The notes under the pieces: generated by a model
The model's input: the letters and a program-made list of their open reading frames with translations, nothing else
Databases searched by the model: none
Told to the model about the DNA's origin: nothing
DNA from: Wolbachia endosymbiont (group B) of Gerris lacustris
GTDB lineage: Bacteria > Pseudomonadota > Alphaproteobacteria > Rickettsiales > Anaplasmataceae
Direction of reading: 5' to 3'
Length of the DNA: 64,000 bases
NCBI RefSeq assembly: GCF_964028355.1
Contig: NZ_OZ034761.1
Span: 124,001 to 188,000 of the forward strand
Shown: in pieces, positions 47,301-55,240 of the stretch
How the letters are laid out: each line of letters starts with the position of its first letter
Position numbering within the stretch: the stretch's first letter is position 1
Position numbers and translations under genes: made by a program

Positions 47301-47941
47301 TTTGCAGCATCAAGCAATGCTTTATTTTGTCGTAACTTTTCCTTTTCTGATTCTTTACTTTTTAAAAAGTCCGTAATAGTTTGATACCCTTCTCCCTCAG
47401 CAAGCTGTAATGATGTTTTACCATCAGGATTTTTTTTGCTAATATCTGCTCCATTTTCTACGAGAAATACCACAACTGAGTACTTACCTTCTTCAGAGGC
47501 GTAATGCAATGGTGTCCAAGCACCATTAGCTAGAGCACCAATCGTTGCGTTTTTTCCTACTAAAAACTTTACCATCTCAAGTTCACCTTTTTTAGCGGCA
47601 TAGTGAAGTGGCGTCACGTAATCTTTTCCTGGATCATTAACATCCATTTTTTTCTCATTAATAAAAAACTCTACGATTTTTGTATGTCCATTATCTGCAG
47701 CAATATGTATAGGCTTCTGCTGAGCATTGGTTTTACCATCGATAAGGTTTATATCTGTTAAGTTTGCTAAAAATTCTGTAGCGTTTAAGTTTCCATACTG
47801 AGCAGCATAGTGTAGCAAATTCCACCCATCTACGTCAGAATGCCCAGCAATAGTCACATTAGCGTTTATAAGTTCTACAACTTTTCTGTTATTATTATTT
47901 CTTATAGCTTGTTTTATATTTTCAAACTGCTCTGATAGCAT
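38357..47941 (-). CDS. Giant ankyrin-repeat protein with latrotoxin-CTD-like C-terminus
   Basis: 3194 aa. Residues about 1-2950 are nearly continuous ankyrin repeats. They are built in about thirteen units of 150-200 residues that each begin with an ALFDAVKxGxxxxVxxYL-type repeat, then NGWTPLHYAA, KPLHIAAxxGHxxIVxFFL and GKDNWTPLHYAA repeats. Residues about 2960-3194 are not ankyrin. The text RIVEKLEQVMKQAACSSGIA and VRIDFLEVQKTITAKITSGN resembles the latrotoxin C-terminal domain known from Wolbachia phage WO proteins. An RHSR tetrapeptide at about 2965, at the boundary, fits a minimal furin site, as used in spider latrotoxin processing. It converges on the Tc toxin operon. A secreted host-directed toxin is likely but unproven. 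Confidence 0.88.
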   Translation of the reverse strand: MLSEQFENIKQAIRNNNNRKVVELINANVTIAGHSDVDGWNLLHYAAQYGNLNATEFLANLTDINLIDGKTNAQQKPIHIAADNGHTKIVEFFINEKKMDVNDPGKDYVTPLHYAAKKGELEMVKFLVGKNATIGALANGAWTPLHYASEEGKYSVVVFLVENGADISKKNPDGKTSLQLAEGEGYQTITDFLKSKESEKEKLRQNKALLDAAKEGSSKKVQECLEKGEIDYKNQNGWTALHYASNRTVDDLEFVRFLVDKNADINSRNSDNNKPLHIAARNGHENIVKFFLDEKRLSVNDPGKDNWTPLHYAAESNRVDVVRYLVEKKEANINAKNYGNETPFDLIKDKDYKKVKEILLGKALIDAVKQNDITEVENLIQRKAKVSYLYESNKWTPLHYAASLGYKASAEELIKKDSNVINTKDHERNTPLHIAADQGHKNIVELLLEKGANIDAINSGNKTPLQLAKEKDHQATTQLLLSKALLNSIEEGNINKIKKCLEEGAEINREDNNGWTPLHYTANKKTEAQELVKLLVKRGANINATTNDGDKPLHIASSHAHTKVVRFFIDEKGLDINDQGKDNWTPLHHAVNKGSSDLVKFLIKKEADIYAENSDSVTPLELAQQLSQGESNWQEVKAMLQGKALIDAIRKNDVSKVRKYIQNLNYSYEKNGWQPLHYAASLGYKTLATELINKDPNVVNAKDSDGNTPLHLAATYGKGDVVELFLSKQANIDEVGKNNWIPLHYAVYENRLPVVKFLIEKGANIDATGLSGETPLQLAVEKGDSHKEVAKLLRSRELFNAVKGDNLGDDINRIKGLFANEIDIDYSDLNNWTPLHYAARNGYTKVAEFLVEKKANINARTDSREKPLHIAAKNGHKDIVEFFIDQQELSVNEQGENKWTPLHYAAASNSLNVVQYLIEEKEATIDSKDRNNWTALHHASKEGHIEIVKFLIKKGANINAHNSQGKLPVDLASEPEVIQFLLNEGLSGAVKQNKVSEVRNYLNKEVKGIRVNIDYRDQNGRIFLHHAARHGYSDVVELLVQSWPAVNATDLNNWTPLHYASEGGHLKIVRFLTRERADINIRNSDEDKPLHVAAKSGHQPIVRFFIDEQGMDINDLGRDNWTPLHYASANNYSQTVNFLVKEGADITIQNAQGKAPLELITGNQEIARSLQNEALFDAVEQGEYTQVQRYLDNGADPNSLSGNDWTLLHRAAEKGHLLIASLLVERGASIDAENSDGDKPLHIASQYGHINIVKLLLNGKVNDKGKDNKTPLHYAAESNHFEVVRYLVGEKGADINLKDADGDKPLHLAAKNGHTDIVKFFLDKKLSVNDLGKDSWTPLHYAAEQGRSEVVELLITRGANINAENSGGKTPLQLTQDEGVKELLLNKALFDAVKEGNLVRVQDSFRDGANVNSTNRWGWGLLHAASVRNNLPLIRSLVEEKGANINAKSRDGDKPLHVAAEKGSLDVVRYFLSRKNGANEAGASINDRGKNNWTPLHYAAKYNYPEVAEFLIENGADINAIDYDNLTPLQLANEGPIKRLLQNKTLLHAVKQGNLNDVERYLDNGANVNYSDKNGWTVLHEAASRGHLRIAQALISRGANINTRDQNGNKPLHIAADYGRRNVVEFFLKEERAGLSVNDANRNGWTPLHYAASRGGLAIVELLITKRANINAQDSNGNKPLHIAADNGHRSIIEFFLRWHGDELSINDKGNNDWTMLHYAADKGYPEVVKFLIEKGADIDAKSTDNKTPLQLASGKNHQEAARLLHNKALFNAVKQGELSKVEQYLAEGADPNYKDENDWTLLHDAASKGYIEIVRLLKAQGANVDAKSYNAKPLHYAARNGYEDIVAFLIVGKEKSEGVDSRGRNNWTPLHYAARHGRLAVVEFLVGEDADINLKDTNRNKPLHVAAQYGHTNVMEFFLRKNREGLSIDDKGASGKTALHQAAEKSHSASVEFLIEKGADINIQDSEENTPLQLATDPEIIKLLQDKVLFNAVKQGDRDKISEYLTNGADVDVTNRWGWGMLHIAAENGDLSMIRFLQSKGANLNMKSISGESPLHVATKNGYKNVAEFLLEHGVSASEPGKNNKTPLHYAAEEGYFELVKLLIEKRADTNARDSNGKTPLQLAKEKENGEITELLLNEAMFYSVGRNDIQRVKDYLKEGADVNYSGHNNWTPLHYAAYRNHIKLIKLLVEEGANVNAGSHYIKPLHIAAQYGHKGVVEFLLNSGSNINASGWNSWTPLHYAADSGHSEVVKLLIEREADINVQDFHGKIPLQLATEKRHLEVIKALSNAGLFDAISQKDFRKVEHYFNIGADVNSRDDNDLTPLHKAAQGGDLEIVRFLLRKKAYTNARNNKDYLTPLHEAAKSGNLEVVKLLINFRSNIHDQTISGTKSLHIAAEYGHKDIVEFFLNRGLSVNDLDKNQWTPLHYAAKSDNLEVIKFLISRGADINAKGSNNLKPLHIAAEYGHKDVVEFFTVEKQLSIGDQDKSNKTLMHYAAESGNLSVIEFLAGKGANIIAFDINGVSPLHIAAEHGHKNAVGFFLSRGLNVNYQDKESQIPLHYAAKGGNLEVIKLLVSRGANVNAQDSSNAKPLHYAAQYGHKDIVEFFVVQKQLSVDDKGKDNWTPLYYAAKGRNNKHIDDSKLLEVIRFLVRQDRNIINNKDAYGAGPLHIAAKYGHERIVEFFMQKELNVNNADYQQLTPLHYAAQHGRLKATKSLVEEGADTKAVSNDGKRPIHSAANNVHKNIVLFFVQQGLSINDPDTSLMWTPLHYAAHSGNLDFVRSLLAEGANFNAIDANSAKPLHIAAERGHQKVIELLINQGMNVNDLGQDNWTPLHYAARHGHLGAVRFLVEEKGANINAVDLSSKMPLHVAAENGHKDIVKFFLDKGISVNAVGADNWTPLHFAASNGHLETVKFLVEEKEADINLLSIDHENPLDVAISTNRISVAEYLSQALEEKEHVANIRHSRHLFATADQFQSSGAGRHSSLIGSWVSWVKGWIPNTEQPFLPGKVASCKSATPIIQERLGNISNADMMLYYVLYSWFNGNKCNMKCRAYESSTLSKEETIGCTLRIVEKLEQVMKQAACSSGIAWKSVRIDFLEVQKTITAKITSGNYDTIASLLDSYVEKAFSQNLSQKQIDGFKKAYNSKKDRILNSADSQTQASIQVPTSIQSVLIEKGITNEKSKETCYSLLK

Positions 47942-48263
47942 CTAACCCTCTCTAAAATTGACAAAATCCTCACCAAAAAGCTCTTTGCATTAATAGGTTA
48001 TGTATAAACATTTTACAGTGCAATATTTATTTTAAAAATGCAAGTTTTGGATTAAAGGAAAACAGAAAAGACCGGAAAGTAGAGTAAACTCAATAATTAC
48101 AAAATAGAATACAGTCTACTGGAATAAAGTAATTTCCTGCGCGAAACAGCGCTATCCATGTTAAAGAATTAAAAAAATGGAATTGCTGTCTTTCTATAGT
48201 AAAAGTACAAATAACTGATTAGGTGGCTTTAGGAAAGAATGCTGAAACAATACCTTAACTTCT
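47942..48263. other. Intergenic region upstream of the giant ankyrin gene
   Basis: 322 bp with no gene. It holds the upstream region of the ankyrin gene, but none of the TTGRAC-N19-TATATWTA motif seen elsewhere. A small palindromic GC-containing patch (GCGCGAAACAGCGC) is present near 48137. The ankyrin gene therefore appears to be outside the shared motif set. Confidence 0.5.
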
Positions 48264-48674
48264 CTACTCTGAGATTGATGTGCATTTAACATCCCCTTTG
48301 AAGCCTGTATTAGCAAGAGCTTTAATCACTAAATGGACAATGTCACGCAAAGTTTCATCCTTAATTTTCCTGTATTCCCTCACTAGCCTCGATATTTCTT
48401 CGCTACCTACATCACTATGAAAGGCCTTATCATGCAAATCTTCAGAGGCTTTGGTAAAAAAATATGACATATCAACTGATAGTGCTTCTGCCAATTTATA
48501 TAACCTATCAACTATAAGTCTAACTTCTCCAGTTTCATATCCTTGTATATGCTGAAATGAAATTCCAAGCTTTTTTCCTAAGTCCCTTTGGCTAAAACCA
48601 CACATTAGCCTTCTTTTCCTTATTCTTTCACCTATTTCTTTATCAATAGGGTGTTGTTCAGCTTGCACAATCAT
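48264..48674 (-). CDS. XRE-family helix-turn-helix regulator (downstream of two)
   Basis: 136 aa. A typical lambda-repressor-like HTH occupies residues about 14-70 (IGERIRKRRLMCGFSQRDLG then KKLGISFQHIQGYETGEVRL). An alpha-helical C-terminal part follows (SRLVREYRKIKDETLRDIVH) that probably dimerises. It is 34 bp after a second gene of the same design. Paired XRE regulators are usual in WO prophages near the ankyrin/toxin module. Target sites are not identified. Confidence 0.88.
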   Translation of the reverse strand: MIVQAEQHPIDKEIGERIRKRRLMCGFSQRDLGKKLGISFQHIQGYETGEVRLIVDRLYKLAEALSVDMSYFFTKASEDLHDKAFHSDVGSEEISRLVREYRKIKDETLRDIVHLVIKALANTGFKGDVKCTSISE

Positions 48675-48708
48675 TTGTTAATATCTTAATTTATATATCA
48701 AAGCAATA

Positions 48709-49041
48709 CTAACTCTCATTGTAACCTTGAGAAAAAGATTTTACTAACGTATAAACTACACTACGCAACCTTTTGCTCTTAATTTCGTTATATCCTTTGA
48801 CTAATTTTAGTATTTCTTCATCGTAACTTTCATGTGAGTCGGCGTGCATATCAGTAAAAAAATCAGCAACATCGATCGATAGGGCTTTTGCTAAGTCATA
48901 CAGTCTACTGGCTAAAATGCAATTTGAACCATTTTCGTACCTTTGTATCTGCCTATATGAAACACCTATTCTTTTTCCTAACTCAGTTTGCGTTAAACCA
49001 CAGTATAACCTAAGTTCCTTTATTTTTTTGCCTAATTGCAC
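48709..49041 (-). CDS. XRE-family helix-turn-helix regulator (upstream of two)
   Basis: 110 aa. The HTH lies at residues about 5-60 (LGKKIKELRLYCGLTQTELG then KRIGVSYRQIQRYENGSN), followed by the same helical tail as its neighbour (EEILKLVKGYNEIKSKRLRS). The two proteins are clearly paralogous and probably arose by tandem duplication. With one start and one stop each, both look intact. Confidence 0.88.
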   Translation of the reverse strand: MQLGKKIKELRLYCGLTQTELGKRIGVSYRQIQRYENGSNCILASRLYDLAKALSIDVADFFTDMHADSHESYDEEILKLVKGYNEIKSKRLRSVVYTLVKSFSQGYNES

Positions 49042-49093
49042 CTTTAATTTCAGTTATTCAATTTACAACAAATTTTATGAAGTGGAAAAACAG

Positions 49094-50017
49094 TCAACAA
49101 AAAAATTGCTTCAATAATTTCTGTCTTTCGCTAATTAAATTATGTAGCGTTATATACCTTTTCTCAATTTCCCTCATCTCTTTTTCTCGTTCTGCAATGC
49201 TATTTCGTATTACTTCAGCCGAATATCTGCTTTTACCACTTGCAAACTCTGATCTTAATCTTCTAACCTTATATTCAAGCTCAAAAAATCTTTCATGCTG
49301 CTCGAGAAGTTCTATCATGTGACTGATTTCAGAACTTAACTTTTCTTCCTCAACATCTCTCACAATAAAAGAAAGCAGAAGCTTATCTATTTGGTAATCA
49401 ATATTTGGTTGAGTAGCAAATAGATTGATCATAGCTTTTACATCAGTAGGATTTGCAACTAATAAGCTAAAATTACTACATAAAAAACTATAGAACTTTA
49501 TCGTCTTCACAAGATAATTTTTCATATCTTGTGATAATTGCAATTCTTTGTGAATTCCTGACAGCAATATTTTTAATTCTTCCAAGTATTCTACATCAAA
49601 ATTACCTACTTCTTGAGGTAGAAGGATCATTAGCAGCTTTTTTACAAGCTCAACATCATTTGATTTTACTGCATTATAAAGAGCTTTATCCTTATCTTCT
49701 TTTAAATCATAAAGCTCCGACGAGTTATCTATGCTGAATAGATATTCAGTATTTCCTTGAGGAGAGTAGATTAAAATGTCCACTTCTCTTAGCGGGTGGT
49801 CATCATTAAACTTTTCTAGTAACTGCTTATCGGTAGTTTCCTCTATTGCTACAGCAGCTTTACTGATCTTTTTCAGTTCAGAAACATTATCTCTTGAATT
49901 TTCAAGTATGTCTTTAGCCTTGTCTAGCAACTGCTCATATAGAATTATTTTTTCTTCATCATCAAGTAGCTGACAATGCTTCTTCAACTTTTCAGTGGAG
50001 TAAGACAGGAGATCCAT
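49094..50017 (-). CDS. Hypothetical protein, helical, one ankyrin-like motif
   Basis: 307 aa from ATG at 50017. A TTG at 50047 is in frame but less likely. Most of the protein is helical and charged, including a C-terminal coiled coil (IRNSIAEREKEMREIEKRYI). One single ankyrin-like helix pair (DKALYNAVKSNDVELVKKLL) resembles the cap repeats of the giant ankyrin protein. I do not recognise a family. It is 53 bp from the XRE regulators on the same strand and divergent from the gene at 50216. Confidence 0.7.
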   Translation of the reverse strand: MDLLSYSTEKLKKHCQLLDDEEKIILYEQLLDKAKDILENSRDNVSELKKISKAAVAIEETTDKQLLEKFNDDHPLREVDILIYSPQGNTEYLFSIDNSSELYDLKEDKDKALYNAVKSNDVELVKKLLMILLPQEVGNFDVEYLEELKILLSGIHKELQLSQDMKNYLVKTIKFYSFLCSNFSLLVANPTDVKAMINLFATQPNIDYQIDKLLLSFIVRDVEEEKLSSEISHMIELLEQHERFFELEYKVRRLRSEFASGKSRYSAEVIRNSIAEREKEMREIEKRYITLHNLISERQKLLKQFFC

Positions 50018-50215
50018 TTCTTTCAACTTTACAATCACAATACCCAACTTTTATTGAAATTGAAATAATTTTTACAAGATGTGTTTTTCTAGTGTAAATG
50101 CCCGTTAAACTTGTTATTATAACTCAAAGTAAATCAATAAGTCGTGTAATATTAACAATTAAATAATATTTATCACGATATGATCGAATAGTAATGAAAT
50201 TAAGTGAGGGTTACA

Positions 50216-51248
50216 ATGAAAAAAATAAATGGTAAAAAATTGTCTAGTAAAATGTTAAAAGCAGTAGAGCAAATAGCAAAAGAAGGGTTATTACCTAATT
50301 TTATAAAAGCTGCTCCAACAGCAAATAAAAAGATTAGTAAATTGCCTGTCTTAACATATCCTGAGGAGCTCAATCCATTTCGATCAGCTTTATCCAAGAT
50401 AAGGCTAAGTGAATATGAAAATATGAAACTAAATGAATTCTTGGACAAAGCTATTGCAGCTGAAAATATAGACAAATTAAGTAAAATCGTCGATGAAGCT
50501 TTGGATCTAGGAATAAGAATAAATGCTGCCAATGAGGATGGCTTTAGTTTTTCTAACGTTGCAATGTTTAAGATGTATCGTGATGAATTCAAAGGAAATA
50601 AACAAGAAGATATAATCAGAAAGTTATCCTTACATGGAGCAGATTTTAATGTACAAGTTGATAAGAAAATAACTGAAATTCATCAAAAGGTGCAAAAAGA
50701 AATTGAGCCACAAATATATAGTAGGCTCAAAAAACTCAGGGAAGTTAGAGAGAACGCTACTATAGAAGGAACTGTTGAAAATGTAGAAATCGATAATAAG
50801 ACCTTCTATATTGAATTTTCACATAGCTGCATAGTTGATGTTGCAAGAGTTGTAGAAGGTGCAAAAAATTTAGGCTTAAGTAAAGGAGACTTAAACCTTG
50901 GTGGCAATATCATAAAAATAGGTGATGGTGAAGTTGAAGTCAAAACTGGGAAAGACGGTAAAAGAAATTACGTATATATATCCGATAACAGCGGTTTTGC
51001 AGTCACATTTTATACTAGCCTAGGAGAGCTAAATTTAATGGTATATCATGACACAGAAGACTATCATCAAGTACAAGTTGAGGTGGAAAACGAAGAAATG
51101 TGGAATGAGTTGCAAAAAATAGGAGAAATCATAGGACAGGGGTGTTTATTTGGTGGAATGTCTGTTAAAGAAGTAGTAGAAAAAGGCAGCTTTACTAGGT
51201 GTGGAAGATGGGGCGATCCAAATTCTAAGAGTAGTGAGACTTTTTCTT
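50216..51248 (+). pseudogene. Hypothetical Wolbachia protein, 3' end cut by IS256
   Basis: About 344 codons from ATG at 50216 (GAGGG upstream) to the IS256 boundary at 51249, where the frame ends four codons later in IS sequence (WEC then stop). The N-terminus contains KKLSSKMLKAVEQIAKEGLL, and a weak ankyrin-like stretch lies at about 75-140 (AAENIDKLSKIVDEALDLGI; LSLHGADFNVQ). The C-terminal half is beta-rich with GNIIKIGDGEVEVKTGKDGK. This last segment resembles part of the protein at 55241-56227. The lost tail may be short. Function is unknown. Confidence 0.65.
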
Positions 51249-51814
51249 GGGAGTGTTAAATAAACTGTGTCAAGCCGCATTTTTAGTTCAACTCAATTTT
51301 CAGTCTGTTGGGAAAGAAAATGTCAAGCTGAGACATAGTTAATGCCCAATTAGGCAAAGCTGTAGTCCACTTTTGCTCTACCTTTTTTATAGCACAATAT
51401 ACCTTTTGTACAAGGCATTTGTATTAGTAAATGAGCCCTTAGTTTTAGTAAATTTCCTAATTTGTCTATGCAATCCCTCAATTGGATTGGTGGTGTAAAT
51501 CAGCTTCCTAACTGGTCCAGAATACTTAAAATAACCAGACAAATTTTCCCAATTGTTTTGCCATGATTTTGTAACCAAGGGATATTTTTCACTCCATTTT
51601 TCTTCCAGCTCAAGCAAATAATTCTCAGCAATCTCTTTACTTGAAGCACGATATATTTTTTTCAAATCATTTATGAAAACTTTTACATCTTTGCTAGATA
51701 CATACTTCAGTGAATTCCTTATCTGATGCACTATGCATAGCTGTACTTCTGCTTTAGGAAATACACTATTTATAGCGGTAGGAAAGCTTTTTAGCCCATC
51801 AATACAGGCAATTA
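51249..51814 (-). mobile_element. IS256-family fragment (3' end), joined to IS630
   Basis: It begins at the inverted repeat GGGAGTGTTAAATAAACTG and covers the last part of the transposase gene, including the shared A-run frameshift, then stops inside the ACIDGLK motif at an IS630 end. The junction with IS630 is at a different IS256 position from that at 16667 and 61887, so this fragment arose by a separate insertion or deletion. It is dead. Confidence 0.92.
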
Positions 51815-52917
51815 TACCAATTCCCGCTATACAAGCAACGAATAGACAATAATGGAAAAAAAGCCATACTGGAGTAAGTAAAATAGCGAGGTTTAGATGG
51901 CATTAAGATCAAAATTATTGGATGAAAAAGTGGTGGAATCAGCAAAAGAGATGCTGAAGAAAGTAAGAAATAATGCGTATGTTGCAAAAAAACTAAATGC
52001 TGTAATTGCAGCAAAAAAGCACAGTATAACAGCTGTAGCAAAAATATGTTGCATTTCGAGAAAGGCAATTACTACATGGATAAAGCACATAAAATTTGGA
52101 AGAGAAGAAAAATTATTTTCTCCACCTCAACGCCGTAGAAAAACTATATTGAACCAAAGTCAACTTGAACAAATTGAGGTGTGGATAGAGGAAAACCCCA
52201 ATATTACTATTAGAGAAATGAGAATAAGAATCCAAGAAAGATTTGGTTTGAATATCAGCAAATCCACAATACATCGTAATATGCAAAGAATGAAATTCTC
52301 ATATATCACACCAAGACCAGTTCATAGTGGACAGGATAAAAATAAGCAAGAGGAGTTTAAAAAAAAACCTCAATGAAACTATTGTCATGCATTCTGAAAA
52401 AGAGCTATTTTTCTTCGATGAATCACGGTTTGGTACACATTCAAAAGTTGGACATGGGTGGTTTAAAAAAGGCAGTAGGACACAGGTTAAGGTAAAATTA
52501 GGTAGGGAAAATTTTTATCTCTATAGTGCAGTTAATCCCAGAAATGGAGAGAATTTTAGCTTATTTGCACCAAACGTCAACACTGCTTGTATAAATATAT
52601 TCCTTGAACAGATGTCGCAATATTTAGGAATACGAAAGGCTTTTCTCGTGATGGATTGCGCTAGTTGGCATAAGTCAAAAAGTTTAAAGATACCTAAAAA
52701 TATCGAAATTATATACCTACCACCATACTCACCTGACCTCAATCCTGTTGAGAGGTTTTGGTTATATATAAAACAGAACATTTTGCGCAATAAAATCTAC
52801 GATACAATTGTTCTGCTTGAGAGCGCTTTGTGTAAATTTATTACCTCTCTTTCCCCTTCCACGGCTAAACAACTCTGCAATGCTTCTTATTTGGTTCATT
52901 AATAATGAGAGTTGGTA
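51815..52917 (+). mobile_element. IS630-family insertion sequence, complete copy
   Basis: 1103 bp, TACCAATTCCCGC to GAGTTGGTA, nine-A tract. The left flank is IS256 interior at a TA. The right flank is unrelated intergenic sequence before pccB, so one side of the IS256 has been lost. The sequence is nearly the same as the other copies, with a Val-to-Ala change (PSTAKQL) near the end of the catalytic frame. Confidence 0.93.
51897..52902 (+). CDS. IS630-family transposase, two frames joined by slippage
   Basis: The layout is the same as in the copy at 16749: a DNA-binding frame that ends at KKPQ, and a DDE frame that begins around the nine-A run and ends NASYLVH. All three catalytic motifs are intact. 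Expression would need a +1 shift or loss of one A in the message. Confidence 0.85.
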
Positions 52918-53522
52918 TAAGTAGGTGATAAGGATAATTTTAATTATCTCTTTAAAACTTTACTCTTCCCATATTATTGAACACCTTATAATAAAGACTG
53001 AGAAGAAAGTTATAAAGGATTCCATATTCTTATCATCATAGCACTGCTACTATAGTAAAGAATAACTATAAGTTTCTTTGAATGATAGTTGAATTTTGAT
53101 TGAAATTTTGAGGCTATAAAAACCGCAGGTACCAGTTGGTTTTTATTAGCTAAGGTAAAGGTCAAGTATCTGAAATTCTGGACATAAAATCCCCCTGTGA
53201 AAAAAAAAAGATTAGAAAAAAATGCAGTGCACATACGACAGAAATTAAGTATGTGTGTATGCACCCACATACGCTGAAGAGGATACGCTACATTTTTTTA
53301 TGAGTTTAATAAAAAAGGTCTGCAGACAAAGATAAATTTTTGAGCTCAATAAATATCTCTAATTGTAATTATAATCAGATTTAAAATGTGCGGAAGTAAT
53401 TTTTAGCTAAAGTAAGAATATATTGTAGAAAAAAGAATCCAAAAGTTAGCGTTATTGGTAATCCAAGCGCTAGTCTTGGTGTAACGGCACTGTAGACCTT
53501 ACAATAAAGACTGAGAGGAAAG
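52918..53522. other. Intergenic region downstream of pccB, with a degenerate direct repeat
   Basis: 605 bp without a convincing gene. The text at about 52982-53040 (ACCTTATAATAAAGACTGAG and onward) reappears at about 53497-53570 with scattered changes. The second copy runs into the 3' end of pccB. It looks like an old partial duplication of the pccB end. Confidence 0.55.
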
Positions 53523-55040
53523 TTACAAAGGAAGATTATCATGCTTCTTCCATATTCTTTCTACTTTCTTGTTTTTAAGTAGTTCTAGTGCTTTGTGAAG
53601 GTGATACCTTGTTTTGCTTGGCACTATTATATCATCAATATATCCATACGATGCAGCAAAAAATGGATTAGCAAATTTCTCTTTATATTCTTTGATTAAC
53701 GTTTGCTGGTCTTTTTCATGCCTAAATATAATTTCAACTGCACTTTCAGGGCCCATTACAGCTATCTCAGCGGTTGGCCAAGCATAATTTATATCACCTT
53801 TTAAATGCTTTGAGTTCATAACAATATATGCACCACCATACGCTTTTCTAGTGATAAGGCTAATTTTCGGCACGGTCGCTTCAGCGTAAGCGTAAAGCAG
53901 TTTCGCTCCGTGTTGTATTATGTTATTGTATTCTTGATTTGTACCTGGCAGAAACCCTGGAACATCAATAAGTGTGATGATGGGAATGTTAAATGCGTCA
54001 CAAAACCTTACAAACCTCGCAGCTTTTCTTGAAGAGTCAATATCCAAGCATCCTGCAAGGTGCATAGGTTGATTTGCAACAACACCAATAGTATTTCCTC
54101 CAATTCTGCCAAAGCCAATTATGATGTTACGAGCAAAATCGGGTTTTAGTTCAAAAAATTTCCTTTCATCACAAACTTTTTCAATAAGTTCATACATATC
54201 GTAAGGAGCATTAGGATTATTAGGAACTAGAGTGTTCAAAGACTCATCAGCATCATCAATTAAGTCACAGGTTGTTACAGGTTTTGACACCTCTTGATTA
54301 TTTGCTGGCAAAAAGGTAAAGAATTTACGCATTTCTAGCAATATTCCAACTTCGGTATTGAATGCGAGATCTGCTACTCCTGTTTTACCTGTATGGACTT
54401 TTGCTCCACCGAGATCTTCTTGGCTTACGTTCTCATATGTAACTTTTTTTACTACATCTGGTCCGGTTATAAACATGTATGAGCTGTTTTTTACCATGAA
54501 AGTAAAATCAGTTAGCGCTGGAGAGTAAACTGCACCGCCAGCACATGGGCCCATGATTAGAGAGATTTGTGGTATAACTCCGGATGCATTTACATTTCTT
54601 TGAAAAATTTCTCCATAACCAGCAAGGGAGTTTACTCCTTCTTGAATCCTTGCTCCACCAGAGTCGTTTAGTCCGATAATTGGAACCCTGGCATTAATTG
54701 CCATATCCATAATTTTGCATATTTTCTTCGCATGTGCTGCGCCAAGCGATCCGCCAAAGACAGTGAAATCTTGAGAATAAACAAAAACTTTTCTGCCATA
54801 AATAGTACCATGGCCAATTACAACTCCATCACCTAAAAAATTAGCATTTTGCATACCAAAATCAGTTGCTTGATGTTTCACAAACTTATCATATTCCTCA
54901 AATGAATTTTCATCGAGCAATATACTCAGCCTTTCTCTAGCGGTTAGCTTTCCTTTTTCATGTTGCTTGTTAACCCTATCAGGACCTCCTCCTTTTTCAG
55001 CTTCTAATGTTTTAGTTTCTAGTATTTTAAAGTCCTGCAT
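53523..55040 (-). CDS. pccB: Propionyl-CoA/acetyl-CoA carboxylase carboxyltransferase beta subunit
   Basis: 505 aa, the usual length for PccB. Biotin-dependent carboxyltransferase that transfers carboxyl from biotin to propionyl-CoA. The N-terminal half carries [20 protein letters not shown] then [17 protein letters not shown], and [20 protein letters not shown] with the oxyanion GG-type turn. [20 protein letters not shown] follows, and the C-terminal half has [33 protein letters not shown] and [13 protein letters not shown]. All crotonase-fold markers are present. This chromosomal metabolic gene lies next to the disrupted prophage, showing that the right side of the window is ordinary Wolbachia chromosome. 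Confidence 0.95.
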   Translation of the reverse strand: MQDFKILETKTLEAEKGGGPDRVNKQHEKGKLTARERLSILLDENSFEEYDKFVKHQATDFGMQNANFLGDGVVIGHGTIYGRKVFVYSQDFTVFGGSLGAAHAKKICKIMDMAINARVPIIGLNDSGGARIQEGVNSLAGYGEIFQRNVNASGVIPQISLIMGPCAGGAVYSPALTDFTFMVKNSSYMFITGPDVVKKVTYENVSQEDLGGAKVHTGKTGVADLAFNTEVGILLEMRKFFTFLPANNQEVSKPVTTCDLIDDADESLNTLVPNNPNAPYDMYELIEKVCDERKFFELKPDFARNIIIGFGRIGGNTIGVVANQPMHLAGCLDIDSSRKAARFVRFCDAFNIPIITLIDVPGFLPGTNQEYNNIIQHGAKLLYAYAEATVPKISLITRKAYGGAYIVMNSKHLKGDINYAWPTAEIAVMGPESAVEIIFRHEKDQQTLIKEYKEKFANPFFAASYGYIDDIIVPSKTRYHLHKALELLKNKKVERIWKKHDNLPL

Positions 55041-55212
55041 ATCAAGAGGAGTAATTCTTCAATTAATTAAGTATACATTACTTTTTTGAAGTGTCTATTT
55101 TTGACCTAAACACTTTCTTAAGGTCTAGCGAAATTGATGAAACTGCACGCATTCACTGTAACTGTCACAAGCAGATTTATAGTCTAGAATTTGAACATTT
55201 TTAACACTAAGC

Positions 55213-55237
55213 ATGTACACTGTTTAACAGTGTACAT
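55213..55237. terminator. Perfect inverted repeat, possible terminator
   Basis: ATGTACACTGTT and AACAGTGTACAT flank a single T (25 bp). It lies 3 bp after the stop of the minus-strand gene at 55241. It could be a stem-loop terminator, although the T-run after it is weak, or a protein-binding palindrome. Confidence 0.45.
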
Positions 55238-55240
55238 CTG

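Noticed and set aside
39100..47900. CRISPR-like periodicity
   Set aside because: The period is that of ankyrin coding repeats (99 bp) with diverged copies in one open frame. No constant repeat/spacer pattern is present anywhere in the window.
53010..53270. Minus-strand frame of 86 codons downstream of pccB
   Set aside because: No recognisable protein features or ribosome-binding site. It overlaps the degenerate repeat.
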